NCBI RefSeq assembly: GCF_000588875.1
Contig: NZ_JEMV01000036.1
Coordinates: 1 to 41,653, forward strand
Length of the DNA stretch: 41,653 nucleotides
Direction: 5' to 3'
From: Sphingobium sp. Ant17
GTDB taxonomy: Bacteria; Pseudomonadota; Alphaproteobacteria; Sphingomonadales; Sphingomonadaceae
Shown: piece by piece, positions 1 through 6,915 of the stretch
How the letters are laid out: every line of letters starts with the position of its first letter
Position numbering within the stretch: position 1 is the first letter of the stretch
Notes under the pieces: model-generated
What the model was told of the DNA's origin: nothing
The model's database searches: none
What the model saw: only the letters and a program-made list of their open reading frames with translations
Translations under genes and position numbers: made by a program

Positions 1-554
1 CGGCGCGGGTGGTGCCGCCGGAGCAGTAGGCGGCGCAGGGATTTCGTCGGCTGCGCCCCTGGCGTCGGGAGGAGCGGGCGGGTAGGCGGGGGCCTCGCCG
101 GGTAGGGCAGGCGGAAGGTCTCCGTCGCCGCTCGCGCTTTGGGCGTGGCCGGTGTCGGCGGCGCCCGGGACCACCTTGCCTTCCTCGATCGCAGTCACCC
201 GGTCTCCGAGCAGCGTCTGTCCGTCGAGGATCTTCTGGAGATCGCCGCGCAGCTTCACCTCGAGGCTGTCGCCGCGAAGGCCCGCGCCCATGTCGAGATT
301 GGAGGCCTGGGGCGCCTTGGGCGCCTCCTTCTGGCCGCTGGTGCTCGCCGTGTAGAGACCGAGGCAAGCAGTGCGATCGTCGATACGACACCCAGTTGCT
401 TGGCGCGTAACTTCTGGTTGGAACTGAGCTTCGACCACTGCGCCGGCAGATCGAGCAGAGCCGGGCGCGCGGTATTCGCCGTCTCGTTGACGTCCCCACC
501 CTGACGGGCCGACGGGCCAGCCTCTCCCTGAGGTTTCTCTTCGGGCGCTGTCAT
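1..554 (-). CDS. traB: TraB-like F-type conjugation protein, N-terminal part, apparently frameshifted
   Basis: In F-type systems TraB spans the inner membrane to the outer-membrane TraK/TraV core of the type IV secretion channel. The reading frame opens at an ATG whose ATGA overlaps the traK stop. It encodes a soluble N-terminus, a hydrophobic stretch (VVSTIALLASV), then loses sense near 355-362. The adjacent frame, open from there to the window edge, continues as LYTASTSGQKEAPKAPQASN, then a charged region (GDSLEVKLRGDLQKILDGQ) and a Pro/Ala-rich segment, as expected after a TraB transmembrane helix. One base therefore seems missing relative to an intact gene. The break could be a real inactivating mutation, a sequencing error or programmed slippage. 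The gene runs off the window edge, so its C-terminal domain cannot be judged. Confidence 0.75.
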
Positions 555-1345
555 GGCTGGACACTCCGGCGAACGACGATCAGCCGAGCCGTCTCATTGG
601 GACCCAGCGTCAGTCGGTCGATCGTGATGGCAAAGATGTCGGCCCCGAGCGCCGTATCGAGGAAGTCGCGTTCATCGAGCGTGATCGCGACGCTGGTGCG
701 GACCAGATATTCACTGACCGAAAGCCCGGCGCCCTCGACTTCGAGACGCCGCCGTTCGCTGAGCGACGCCGTGGGAAGGTCGGCAAGGGTGAGCCTGTCG
801 TGGGACGGTGCCACCTCGGAGAACGACGCGGGCACCCGGTCCTGCAGGATCGCAAGCGCAATCCCGACAGCCCGCTCTTCCTCCACTAACGGACCCAGAA
901 GCGCATCATTGGCGCGCGCGCGCTGTGCCCCGCCGGGGACCAGCGTCACGGTCTGGGCCGGAATGTCGGCGGGCTCGGTGTAGAGCGGATAGATTGCGCC
1001 GTTGCACGAGACGAAGAATTCGGACGGTGTCGTCACGTAGGTGCGCGTCTTCATGTCGCCTGGCGCCGCGCCCGGATCTTCGGTTTCGAGGACGAGGAAC
1101 TTGATCCATGCGTCAGATCCACCGCGTTCGACCGCGAGGCCCTTCTCGGCCGAGAATTTGACGTCCTCGATGTCGCCGCCGATGCACACGACATGATTGA
1201 CGTCGCGATTGGAGAGCCGGATGCGGCTCGTCTGATCGGGCAGTGCCGCGATCGACTGGGCGAATGCGGGAACGCAAGCGGGAAGGGACGCGACGAACGC
1301 CCCCGCGAGGCAAGCGAGCCTCGCGCGGTTACCGGACATCGGCAC
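551..1345 (-). CDS. traK: TraK, secretin-like outer-membrane component of F-type conjugation system
   Basis: This 264-residue protein starts with a Sec signal peptide (hydrophobic run ending near CVPAFAQS) and is followed by a beta-rich periplasmic region. Size, signal peptide and position between traE and traB match TraK, the secretin-like protein that joins TraV and TraB in the transfer channel. The chosen start is a GTG with a GGAGGAG ribosome site seven bases upstream. An ATG two codons later is possible but poorly spaced. The gene overlaps the end of traE by 17 bases and its TGA overlaps the traB ATG, indicating translational coupling. A Lys/Arg-poor central region with EEERAVGIALAILQDR is intact, and no truncation is visible. 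Confidence 0.85.
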   Translation of the reverse strand: MPMSGNRARLACLAGAFVASLPACVPAFAQSIAALPDQTSRIRLSNRDVNHVVCIGGDIEDVKFSAEKGLAVERGGSDAWIKFLVLETEDPGAAPGDMKTRTYVTTPSEFFVSCNGAIYPLYTEPADIPAQTVTLVPGGAQRARANDALLGPLVEEERAVGIALAILQDRVPASFSEVAPSHDRLTLADLPTASLSERRRLEVEGAGLSVSEYLVRTSVAITLDERDFLDTALGADIFAITIDRLTLGPNETARLIVVRRSVQP

Positions 1346-1964
1346 TGAAATTCTCCTCCTGGAGGGCGGTCAGCCAGAAGCGGCCGTTCTCGAGCGCGTA
1401 GCGAATGCGCAGATTGCCGCGGAACTTGCGGATGACGCCGCCGATCACACGGACCTTTTCGACGGGCACGAGGATTTCGCTGCCCGTCCATGTGACGGGC
1501 TGGTCGCCGCGGATATAGGTCGCGATCGAGAGCGTGGGATTGTTGCCGAGCTCATCGAGCAGCCGATTCAGACTGTCGCGCAGGCCATTATACGCGGTGG
1601 GATGCGCGATTCGCAGCAGTTCCTGGAACTGCCGGTCCGCCGAATAAGCGGAATAGGTGCCGGCGAGACCCACGATGTTGAACGTGATCGAGCGGAGATA
1701 GCTCTCCGACGGTTTGTTCCCCGTCACATAGAGGTCGCCGTCTGCGCCGAAGGGCACGATCACGGTGCGCGTGTTCTGGTTCGAGGTGTAGATGAGCGTG
1801 CCGAGCACCGCGGTGATGCCGAACAAGCCGGCGATCGCCACCTTGAGCAGCCGGTTCTCCTCGAACAGGTTGGCTGATCCCTGCAGATAGCGATGCAGGT
1901 GCCAGCTCGGGCGCGTGTCGCCGATCATGTCGGCCGCTGCCTTGCGTCGGAATGGATGTGCCAT
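1329..1964 (-). CDS. traE: TraE, inner-membrane VirB8-like conjugation protein
   Basis: The start is the ATG giving MAHPFRRKAAAD, because TraE proteins have a short cytoplasmic head, and an upstream in-frame start would reach well into traL. The 211-residue product has one N-terminal transmembrane helix (LLKVAIAGLFGITAVLGTLI) followed by a periplasmic domain with YLRSITFNIVGLAGTYSAYS and the C-terminal strand GRFWLTALQEE. This is the usual TraE layout, the F-system counterpart of VirB8, which helps assemble the channel and pilus base. It begins five bases after the traL stop and overlaps traK, so it sits in one operon with them. Confidence 0.88.
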   Translation of the reverse strand: MAHPFRRKAAADMIGDTRPSWHLHRYLQGSANLFEENRLLKVAIAGLFGITAVLGTLIYTSNQNTRTVIVPFGADGDLYVTGNKPSESYLRSITFNIVGLAGTYSAYSADRQFQELLRIAHPTAYNGLRDSLNRLLDELGNNPTLSIATYIRGDQPVTWTGSEILVPVEKVRVIGGVIRKFRGNLRIRYALENGRFWLTALQEENFSADVR

Positions 1965-1969
1965 CTCGC

Positions 1970-2236
1970 CTACTCGAAGAAGCGGGTCTGGGTCGGACCC
2001 GGATAGTTGCGGAAGCGGGCAAGGCCCCATCGCCAGGCCAGGTGCGGGATGAAGCCGCGCGGCTTGGTCCGCTTCCAGGGAATGAAGAGGAGAAGAGCGC
2101 CGATGAGCGACCAGCCGATGATTCCGCCGACGATGACCGCGACGAAGATCACGCTCATCACGACGATGAACTCCTGACTGTCGAACCAGAGGATCTGGAC
2201 CGGCCGGTGCAGGAACTGCGGAAGTCGTTCGTCCAC
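1970..2236 (-). CDS. traL: TraL, small inner-membrane pilus assembly protein
   Basis: The 88-residue protein starts at a GTG preceded by a GGGAGAAGGG ribosome site. It carries the family's typical features: an N-terminal LPQFLHRPVQILWFD segment, a long hydrophobic hairpin region (residues about 24-55) and a basic stretch WKRTKPRGFIPHLAWRWG near the C-terminus. TraL is needed for F-type pilus assembly and is the VirB3 counterpart. Its place between traA and traE is the standard F-operon order. No irregularity was seen. Confidence 0.88.
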   Translation of the reverse strand: MDERLPQFLHRPVQILWFDSQEFIVVMSVIFVAVIVGGIIGWSLIGALLLFIPWKRTKPRGFIPHLAWRWGLARFRNYPGPTQTRFFE

Positions 2237-2343
2237 GCCCTTCTCCCTTGCTTCACCACGCTGCTGAGCGTGGTCTTCGGAAGGCGACCATCACCTTCCG
2301 TTGCGGTGGACGGGCGCCGGCGGACCGGCCACCCGACCTGTCT

Positions 2344-2661
2344 TCAGATCAGCATGCCGAAGGTCTGGAGGATCGAATCCGCCTTGATGAGGCAGACCGC
2401 CGCCACGATCGTCGGGATGCCGATCATGATGTTCGAAAAGAGCCGCGAGACGCCGAACAGGAAGGCGGCAACGCCGCCCACGAAGCCGAGCGGTCCCTTC
2501 ACGCCCTGGTTCACGACAATGTCGTAAATGTCGTAACCAAGGTCGCCGGCGGCCGGCGCCTGGAAGGCGTGGGCGACGCTCGTGCCGGCGATCGCGGTCA
2601 GAAGGAAAAGGACGGCCGCGTCGATCGTGCGGAACGTCCTTCCCCGAAGCAAAGTCAACAT
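2344..2661 (-). CDS. traA: TraA-like F-type pilin precursor
   Basis: The start is the ATG giving MLTLLRGRTF, with AAGGAG eight bases upstream. The 105-residue product has a long signal region (AAVLFLLTAIAGTSVAHAF), then two hydrophobic segments (GPLGFVGGVAAFLFGVSRLF and IMIGIPTIVAAVCLIKADSI) separated by a short polar loop. That two-helix pattern and the position immediately before traL fit the conjugative pilin. A small gap separates it from the DsbC-like gene upstream. Primary sequence of pilins is poorly conserved, so the call leans on layout and hydropathy. Confidence 0.8.
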   Translation of the reverse strand: MLTLLRGRTFRTIDAAVLFLLTAIAGTSVAHAFQAPAAGDLGYDIYDIVVNQGVKGPLGFVGGVAAFLFGVSRLFSNIMIGIPTIVAAVCLIKADSILQTFGMLI

Positions 2662-2848
2662 GTTCAGTCTCCTTGTGGTCACCAGAGCCGTCCAGATCAT
2701 GCTTGCCGGTACCGATCGGTGGTCGTGTCCGGCCGGCGGCTTCGCTGGACGGCCCCTGGAGGCGCGCTGCCGCCGGCATCCCGGTCCTCGCCAGCGCGGC
2801 ATTCGCCGCGCACGTGCGAGATCCGCCAAAGTCATTCGGGCCGACCCT

Positions 2849-3613
2849 TCAGGGACTGGGCTTGGGTTTCCGGCTTTCGGTCTCGAGGAACGCTTCGAGT
2901 TCGGCCTGCTGGAAGCCCGAAACGAGTTTGCCGTTGACGAAGAGCGTCGGCGTGCCTGAGACGCCCATCTTGCGGACGGTTTCGGCGTCGCGGGCGACCT
3001 TCTCGGCGCCGGGACGGCATTTGTGCAGCGTGGCGGGCTGAGCACCGGAGTAGACGGATTTGAAGGCCGCTTGGCTGTCCGGGGAACAGAGGATATGCTC
3101 GGCTTTCGCTGCCGCCTGCGGGTGAATACCGCTCACGAAGTAGACGAGGCGCTGGACTGGTTTCCCCTCGGCTTCCTTGGCCAGCCAGAAGCGTTCGAGC
3201 GCTTGGCAATAAGGACAGTCGGGATCGGTGAACTCGATGACCTTGGGCGCGCCTGCAGGCCCTATCACAAGGGCCTCTGCGGGATTGATCGCGCTGAGGC
3301 GCTTCCTGGCGCTCGCATCCTGCGCCAGCGCTGTCAGGTTGACCCCGTTCTTGTCGTAGATCGCCGCAAAGAGCAGATGCTGGCTCTCCGGCGCGAAATA
3401 GATGACTCGTCCACCGGCAATAGCCTGATATATCGGACCACTGACAGGCGCCGGACCGAAGTCCTCGAAGGTCAGATTGGTGAAGGTCTGGCGCAATTGA
3501 CGCTGAGCCTCCGCGGCGGCCGCCGTGAGCGGCTCGGCGCTGTTCTCTTGCGCATTGGCGGGAGCCGACGCGCAAAGTAGCGCAGCCAGGATCAGTTTAC
3601 CGCTGCGGGACAT
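2849..3613 (-). CDS. DsbC-like periplasmic thiol isomerase of the conjugation operon
   Basis: This 254-residue protein starts with a signal peptide (SRSGKLILAALLCASAPANA). A DsbC-like dimerisation region is followed by a thioredoxin fold with the active site DPDCPYCQALERF and the cis-proline loop GVSGTPTLFVNGK. Proteins of this kind in conjugation operons (TrbC or DsbC type) form or shuffle disulfides in the channel proteins in the periplasm. The start was chosen because the signal peptide begins there, and a longer in-frame extension upstream overlaps the next gene without resembling any domain. The gene overlaps its upstream neighbour by 17 bases and precedes the pilin gene. Confidence 0.88.
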   Translation of the reverse strand: MSRSGKLILAALLCASAPANAQENSAEPLTAAAAEAQRQLRQTFTNLTFEDFGPAPVSGPIYQAIAGGRVIYFAPESQHLLFAAIYDKNGVNLTALAQDASARKRLSAINPAEALVIGPAGAPKVIEFTDPDCPYCQALERFWLAKEAEGKPVQRLVYFVSGIHPQAAAKAEHILCSPDSQAAFKSVYSGAQPATLHKCRPGAEKVARDAETVRKMGVSGTPTLFVNGKLVSGFQQAELEAFLETESRKPKPSP

Positions 3614-3914
3614 CGGAGGACTCCGGACGAACGAGGGAGGTGCGCGCGAAAATTCGCCTGTCGAGAGTGAGCGAGTTTCCGAGCTTGATCGCCGCCGACA
3701 GAGGCGCCGGTGTCGCCGCAGGGGGAGGCGGGACAGAGTCGGCCTTTTCGCGGATCGAAAAGCCGGTCTCGCCCTGGACGACCGCGAGTTGGGCGGTACG
3801 GGCGCAAGGATAGGCTTCCGCGTCGGGACGATAGCTCTGGCCGCTGGCGGGATTGGCGCCGATGACATGCAGAAGGGCTGCTGCAAGCATGGGCGGGGAG
3901 CATGGAAAGTCCAT
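3597..3914 (-). CDS. Small exported protein at the head of the tra operon, function unknown
   Basis: I do not recognise this 105-residue product. It has a plausible signal peptide (MLAAALLHVIGANPASGQ), one cysteine in the mature part, and a proline-rich stretch (VPPPPAATPAP). The ATG chosen has GAGGAG nine bases upstream, and an alternative ATG lies nine codons earlier. It overlaps the DsbC-like gene by 17 bases, so it is probably the first gene of the transfer operon and its product is probably periplasmic. Confidence 0.6.
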   Translation of the reverse strand: MDFPCSPPMLAAALLHVIGANPASGQSYRPDAEAYPCARTAQLAVVQGETGFSIREKADSVPPPPAATPAPLSAAIKLGNSLTLDRRIFARTSLVRPESSDVPQR

Positions 3915-4258
3915 GGCACGCGTCTCCTCATGGCGCCGCAAGGCGCTCGGGTCTGGGGTTTGGATGGTCCGGACGGTGGAGCTGGAGTTAGGTTCTAGAC
4001 CTCCCCCAATCCGGTGCGTTCACAGCAATGGCGGTCTCGAACGACTGCCGCAATAGGCAGGGCACTGAAGTGCCGAAGCGGCGCAACAAAGAAGAGATAG
4101 AGCAGAACGGATCGAATGAAGTCGAGGAATGTCGAGACGATCAGATTTGGCGTAAAGCGGCACTATAATGCCGCTTTTGCCTCCGTTCGTCTTGCAAAAG
4201 CACCTGTTCGGGTTCGCGAACGGGTGCCGGCGCACTAGTCAGGCAGGAGAGACAGGCA
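3915..4258. promoter_or_regulatory. Divergent control region between tra operon and 4259 gene, rich in inverted repeats
   Basis: No convincing gene lies in these 344 bases. Four inverted repeats were seen: CTGCC/GGCAG at 4045-4060; GGCAC-TGAA-GTGCC at 4061-4074; AAAGCGGC/GCCGCTTT at 4154-4177, enclosing a TATAAT-like hexamer; and a 10-base-pair hairpin with one wobble at 4201-4226 with a 6-base loop. The region must contain the promoter for the leftward transfer operon and probably one for the rightward gene. The repeat around TATAAT looks like an operator over a -10 box, but no good -35 box is visible on either strand. A transfer origin cannot be claimed, because no relaxase gene or nic-like site was identified. 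Confidence 0.45.
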
Positions 4259-4708
4259 ATGGGTCGAGCACGACGCAGCTTCAAACTCCGGCTTTCATCC
4301 GCAGGCCTTGACGTCCTGATCGATTCCCACTGCCATCTGATTCGCGTTACGCGCTCGCTGATCGCCTGGGGAACCACGCTTCACGTGGCGATCGAACATC
4401 TGAATACCCTACCACCGAGTATAATTGCCGACCAACTGAAGGAGCCGGAACTTGCCGGCTTTGGTGGAAATGAGGAGCATCATGTCGGGGCGTCGCACCA
4501 GCTCTGGAATATCGCCACAAGCATTACCGAACGCGTCCAGGGTCACATGGCGGAAGGCCGGGCGCCGACCCTCGGCATGATCTACATCCTGGCGCTCCGG
4601 CAGATCACCACGGCCGACCAGTCGGCGCTGTTGCGCGCGTTTGATCGCGCTCTACAATCGGGAGCCAGAACGCCTGCTATCCGGGATACCCATGATCTTG
4701 CTGGATAA
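4259..4708 (+). CDS. Hypothetical protein
   Basis: This 149-residue protein is unrecognised. It is mixed alpha/beta in appearance, without signal peptide or membrane helix. It contains a His/Cys patch (IDSHCHLIRV) and a Glu/His patch (GGNEEHHVGASHQLW). AGGAG lies about ten bases before the ATG. It is transcribed divergently from the transfer operon and 112 bases before an XRE-type regulator, so it may be regulatory or belong to the edge of the cargo region. That is inference from position only. Confidence 0.5.
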   Translation: MGRARRSFKLRLSSAGLDVLIDSHCHLIRVTRSLIAWGTTLHVAIEHLNTLPPSIIADQLKEPELAGFGGNEEHHVGASHQLWNIATSITERVQGHMAEGRAPTLGMIYILALRQITTADQSALLRAFDRALQSGARTPAIRDTHDLAG

Positions 4709-4770
4709 ATCCCGACAAGTTGGCCGAGGTTCCATATTGACACTAGTGGTAAGTACACCTTAGCGTTCGA

Positions 4771-4810
4771 CCTTACGGAAATGCCTTGGCGGGCGGAATC
4801 TCCCGTAAGG
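4771..4810 (+). promoter_or_regulatory. Inverted repeat covering the XRE gene ribosome binding site
   Basis: CCTTACGG at 4771-4778 pairs with CCGTAAGG at 4803-4810. The right arm contains part of the AAGGAG ribosome site (4807-4812) of the gene starting at 4821. It could act as an operator for the regulator itself, or as an mRNA hairpin with a 24-base loop that hides the ribosome site. Confidence 0.4.
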
Positions 4811-4820
4811 AGACGCGGAT

Positions 4821-5240
4821 ATGTCGCATTTGATAGCGACTTCCGTTGCTGAAAGTCCGATCCTGTATGTGAAGGTGCAATCGGGGCGGCAAATTGAAGA
4901 GGCACGGAAGAAACGGCGCCTGACCCAGCGCGATCTGGCGCGCGAGCTCGGCATGGGTGTGCGTTGGCTTCGTGAAATCGAAGCCGGCAATCCCCGTTCG
5001 CGGCTCGATGATCATCTTGTCTGCGCCTACAAACTGGGGCTCTCGACCGGCCACATCCTCATTCCTCTGCTCTTCGCGGGGCAGAAGATGTGCTTTCCAC
5101 GGCAGTTGGCAATGGGAGACCTCAGCGATCTTGAGCGCATGTGCATCGAGATGATTGCGCAGCGAAATTTGGATCACCTGACCCAGGCTCTCACCCCGGC
5201 GTGGGCGAGTCCCCCGGTCCCGGCCGGAGCCGGACTATGA
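4821..5240 (+). CDS. XRE-family helix-turn-helix transcriptional regulator
   Basis: The 139-residue protein has a classic HTH_3 domain at residues about 24-80: IEEARKKRRLTQRDLARELG, then VRWLREIEAGNPRSRLDDHLVCAYKLGL. In XRE proteins this fold binds operator DNA. The C-terminal half (LSDLERMCIEMIAQRN) is not a known ligand domain. The start has AAGGAG eight bases upstream, inside an inverted repeat that may be its own operator. The stop overlaps the start of the GntR gene (ATGA), so the two regulators are translationally coupled and probably act together on the neighbouring lasso genes. Confidence 0.85.
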   Translation: MSHLIATSVAESPILYVKVQSGRQIEEARKKRRLTQRDLARELGMGVRWLREIEAGNPRSRLDDHLVCAYKLGLSTGHILIPLLFAGQKMCFPRQLAMGDLSDLERMCIEMIAQRNLDHLTQALTPAWASPPVPAGAGL

Positions 5241-5869
5241 TGTCGGCAATGGACCCTCCATTGCAGGAGCGTGTCTATCTCGGGCTTAAGGCCGATTACC
5301 TGGCCGGTCAGTTCGTCCCGGGCAAACGGATCGACATTCAGGATCTCGCGAACCGGCATCATTCGAGCAAGACACCGGTTCGTGAGGCCGCCTTCATCCT
5401 CGTTGGCGAGGGGCTTTTCACGCATCATTCAGATGGGGGCTTCCTGGTTCCGATCCTTGAGCCGAACGAGCTCATCGAGCTTCTCGCATGGCACTTGCAG
5501 TTGTTGATGACGACCCTGTCGAACCTGAAGGAAACAACATTGCGTCGTGCCCTGCAGCAATACTCAACCCTTAGCGAACAACCCTCGTCGGTAAGCACCG
5601 CAGTACGGGCAACCGAGATCTTTTCCTCACTGGCTGAGGCAACAGGAAACCGCCAAGCTTCTTTCGAGGTGCGCCGGTTAAACGAACGACTTCACTATAG
5701 TCGGATCAGTGAGGCGGCCAAACCGGCCCTTGCCGAAAAGGAGTTGGCAATACTCGCTAGCATGGAGGTTGCGAATTTCCGCAAGGCAACTCGGCGACGC
5801 ATTGAAGCGTATCATGCGAGGAAAATCGCCAATCAATGGAAAATTATCCAAGATTCTGCGGAGCACTGA
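5237..5869 (+). CDS. GntR-family transcriptional regulator
   Basis: The N-terminal winged helix is readable: QERVYLGLKADYLAGQFVPG, then IDIQDLANRHHSSKTPVREA, then the wing GLFTHHSDGGFLVPI. These match the GntR DNA-binding domain. The helical C-terminal part (residues about 75-210) suggests an FCD-like effector domain but is divergent. Start codons at 5237, 5240 and 5249 are all possible, and 5237 was chosen because it forms the ATGA overlap with the XRE gene. The gene ends 185 bases before the lasso precursor, which it may control. Codon third positions become visibly more A/T-rich from here into the B and C genes. Confidence 0.85.
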   Translation: MMSAMDPPLQERVYLGLKADYLAGQFVPGKRIDIQDLANRHHSSKTPVREAAFILVGEGLFTHHSDGGFLVPILEPNELIELLAWHLQLLMTTLSNLKETTLRRALQQYSTLSEQPSSVSTAVRATEIFSSLAEATGNRQASFEVRRLNERLHYSRISEAAKPALAEKELAILASMEVANFRKATRRRIEAYHARKIANQWKIIQDSAEH

Positions 5870-6016
5870 CAAAGGTAGTTAATTCAAAGTGATAGCGACT
5901 CTTCCTCGATCGGCCTTTCACTCGGGTCAAGATCGTGGGGCACAGCAAACGGATATCGCGTCAATTTGGCTGGATATATTCGTCACAAGTGCAGCTTCGA
6001 CACCGTTAGCGTGGGG

Positions 6017-6037
6017 CTGCCGCTTTTGTCGCGGCAG
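6017..6037 (+). promoter_or_regulatory. Hairpin just upstream of the lasso precursor ribosome site
   Basis: CTGCCGC and GCGGCAG form a perfect 7-base-pair stem around a 7-base loop, ending four bases before the AAGAGGAG ribosome site of the precursor gene. Possible roles are protecting the abundant precursor mRNA end, attenuation, or regulator binding. It has no U-tract directly after it, so it is not a standard terminator. Confidence 0.45.
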
Positions 6038-6054
6038 ATGAAGAGGAGTGTGTC

Positions 6055-6189
6055 ATGGAACGCAACGATGATCGCAACGTCGATGAACTGATCGACCTCG
6101 GGTCGGTCACAGAAGAAACCAAGGGCCCCGGCATCGGCGGCAACGACGGCGCTGGCGAGCAGGTCCTGATGGGCCTCACCGACGAATAA
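6055..6189 (+). CDS. Lasso peptide precursor (A), sphingonodin I-like
   Basis: This 44-codon gene has an AGGAG ribosome site seven bases before its ATG. The product has a 23-residue leader (with NVDELIDLGSVTEETK) whose penultimate Thr is the hallmark of lasso leaders. It is followed by a 21-residue core. The predicted ring is GPGIGGND, closed by an amide between Gly1 and Asp8, and the tail is GAGEQVLMGLTDE. The pattern closely follows the sphingonodin I core as I recall it (GPG, Asp8, GxGE, GLxD near the end, 21 residues). The B and C genes follow directly. Ring size, cleavage site and plug residues are inferred. The acidic C-terminus is typical of this proteobacterial group. Confidence 0.9.
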   Translation: MERNDDRNVDELIDLGSVTEETKGPGIGGNDGAGEQVLMGLTDE

Positions 6190-6244
6190 CCGCAGCGGCG
6201 CGCGGGCCTCGGCTCGCGCGCCGAATACCGGAGGAATAGGCGTC

Positions 6245-6913
6245 ATGCCCTATGCTCTTCGAGACGGCCTCACCTTCTGCCGGGTAGGCGAGAGACATCT
6301 GTTTCTTGACCTGCATGACGATCGATACTTCGGATTGAGTCTGAAGGCCGATCATCAGTTTGACGCGTTCGTAGCTGACAATGCGGAAGCAGTTGAAGCC
6401 CCCTTAACTCTGGGTCGCTTGCTGGCCTGGGAGCCTCTGGCCACCCAGCACTCGACCGGAAATCTTAGCCCCTGTCTGCTTCCCGATCGACCAACTTCAA
6501 CGGCATTAGATGAGATCCCAACCATCGGACCGAGCATTCACGCCATCGGCATATGGTCCATGCTTAGCAACACGGCGTGGCATTTACGTAGAAAGAACAT
6601 CAGGGGCCTAATCGACGATCTCCGAGCCAGGAAGACGTCACGACCGAAGTCACCGGAGGGTGGTTGGCGTTGTACACTTCAGACTATCTGGGGCCTCCAA
6701 GCAGCTCGGGCTCTGATCACAGCCGAGAATAAATGTTTGCTGCGGTCAATGAGCTTGGCAAGGTATTTGGCAGGCAGAGGGATCGACGCAAAATTAGTTA
6801 TAGGAGTGAAACTGGCTCCTTTTGGCGCCCACAGTTGGGTGCAGGATAATGATCGTATACTCAACGATCGACACGAGATCGTGAGAATATTTACACCAAT
6901 CCTAGTTATCTGA
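6245..6913 (+). CDS. Lasso peptide biosynthesis B protein (RRE plus leader peptidase)
   Basis: The 222-residue protein matches the fused B protein of proteobacterial lasso clusters. Residues about 1-80 form the RiPP recognition element that binds the leader (FCRVGERHLFLDLHDDRYFGLS), and residues about 100-222 form the transglutaminase-like cysteine protease that cuts after the leader. Candidate catalytic residues are Cys164 (ENKCLLRS), His196 (GAHSWV) and Asp208 (ILNDRHE), all present. It lies 55 bases after the precursor and two bases before the C gene. The protein is cytoplasmic and works in a complex with C. Confidence 0.92.
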   Translation: MPYALRDGLTFCRVGERHLFLDLHDDRYFGLSLKADHQFDAFVADNAEAVEAPLTLGRLLAWEPLATQHSTGNLSPCLLPDRPTSTALDEIPTIGPSIHAIGIWSMLSNTAWHLRRKNIRGLIDDLRARKTSRPKSPEGGWRCTLQTIWGLQAARALITAENKCLLRSMSLARYLAGRGIDAKLVIGVKLAPFGAHSWVQDNDRILNDRHEIVRIFTPILVI

Positions 6914-6915
6914 AT

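Noticed and set aside
4020..4235. 71-codon minus-strand frame in the tra control region
   Set aside because: It has no ribosome site, unusual composition, and lies over several inverted repeats.
3915..4258. Transfer origin (oriT)
   Set aside because: Inverted repeats alone are not enough. No relaxase gene lies in the window and no nic-like sequence was recognised.
5870..6054. Lasso cluster promoter
   Set aside because: A/T-rich TATATT occurs near 5973, but no matching -35 box at proper spacing could be defended.
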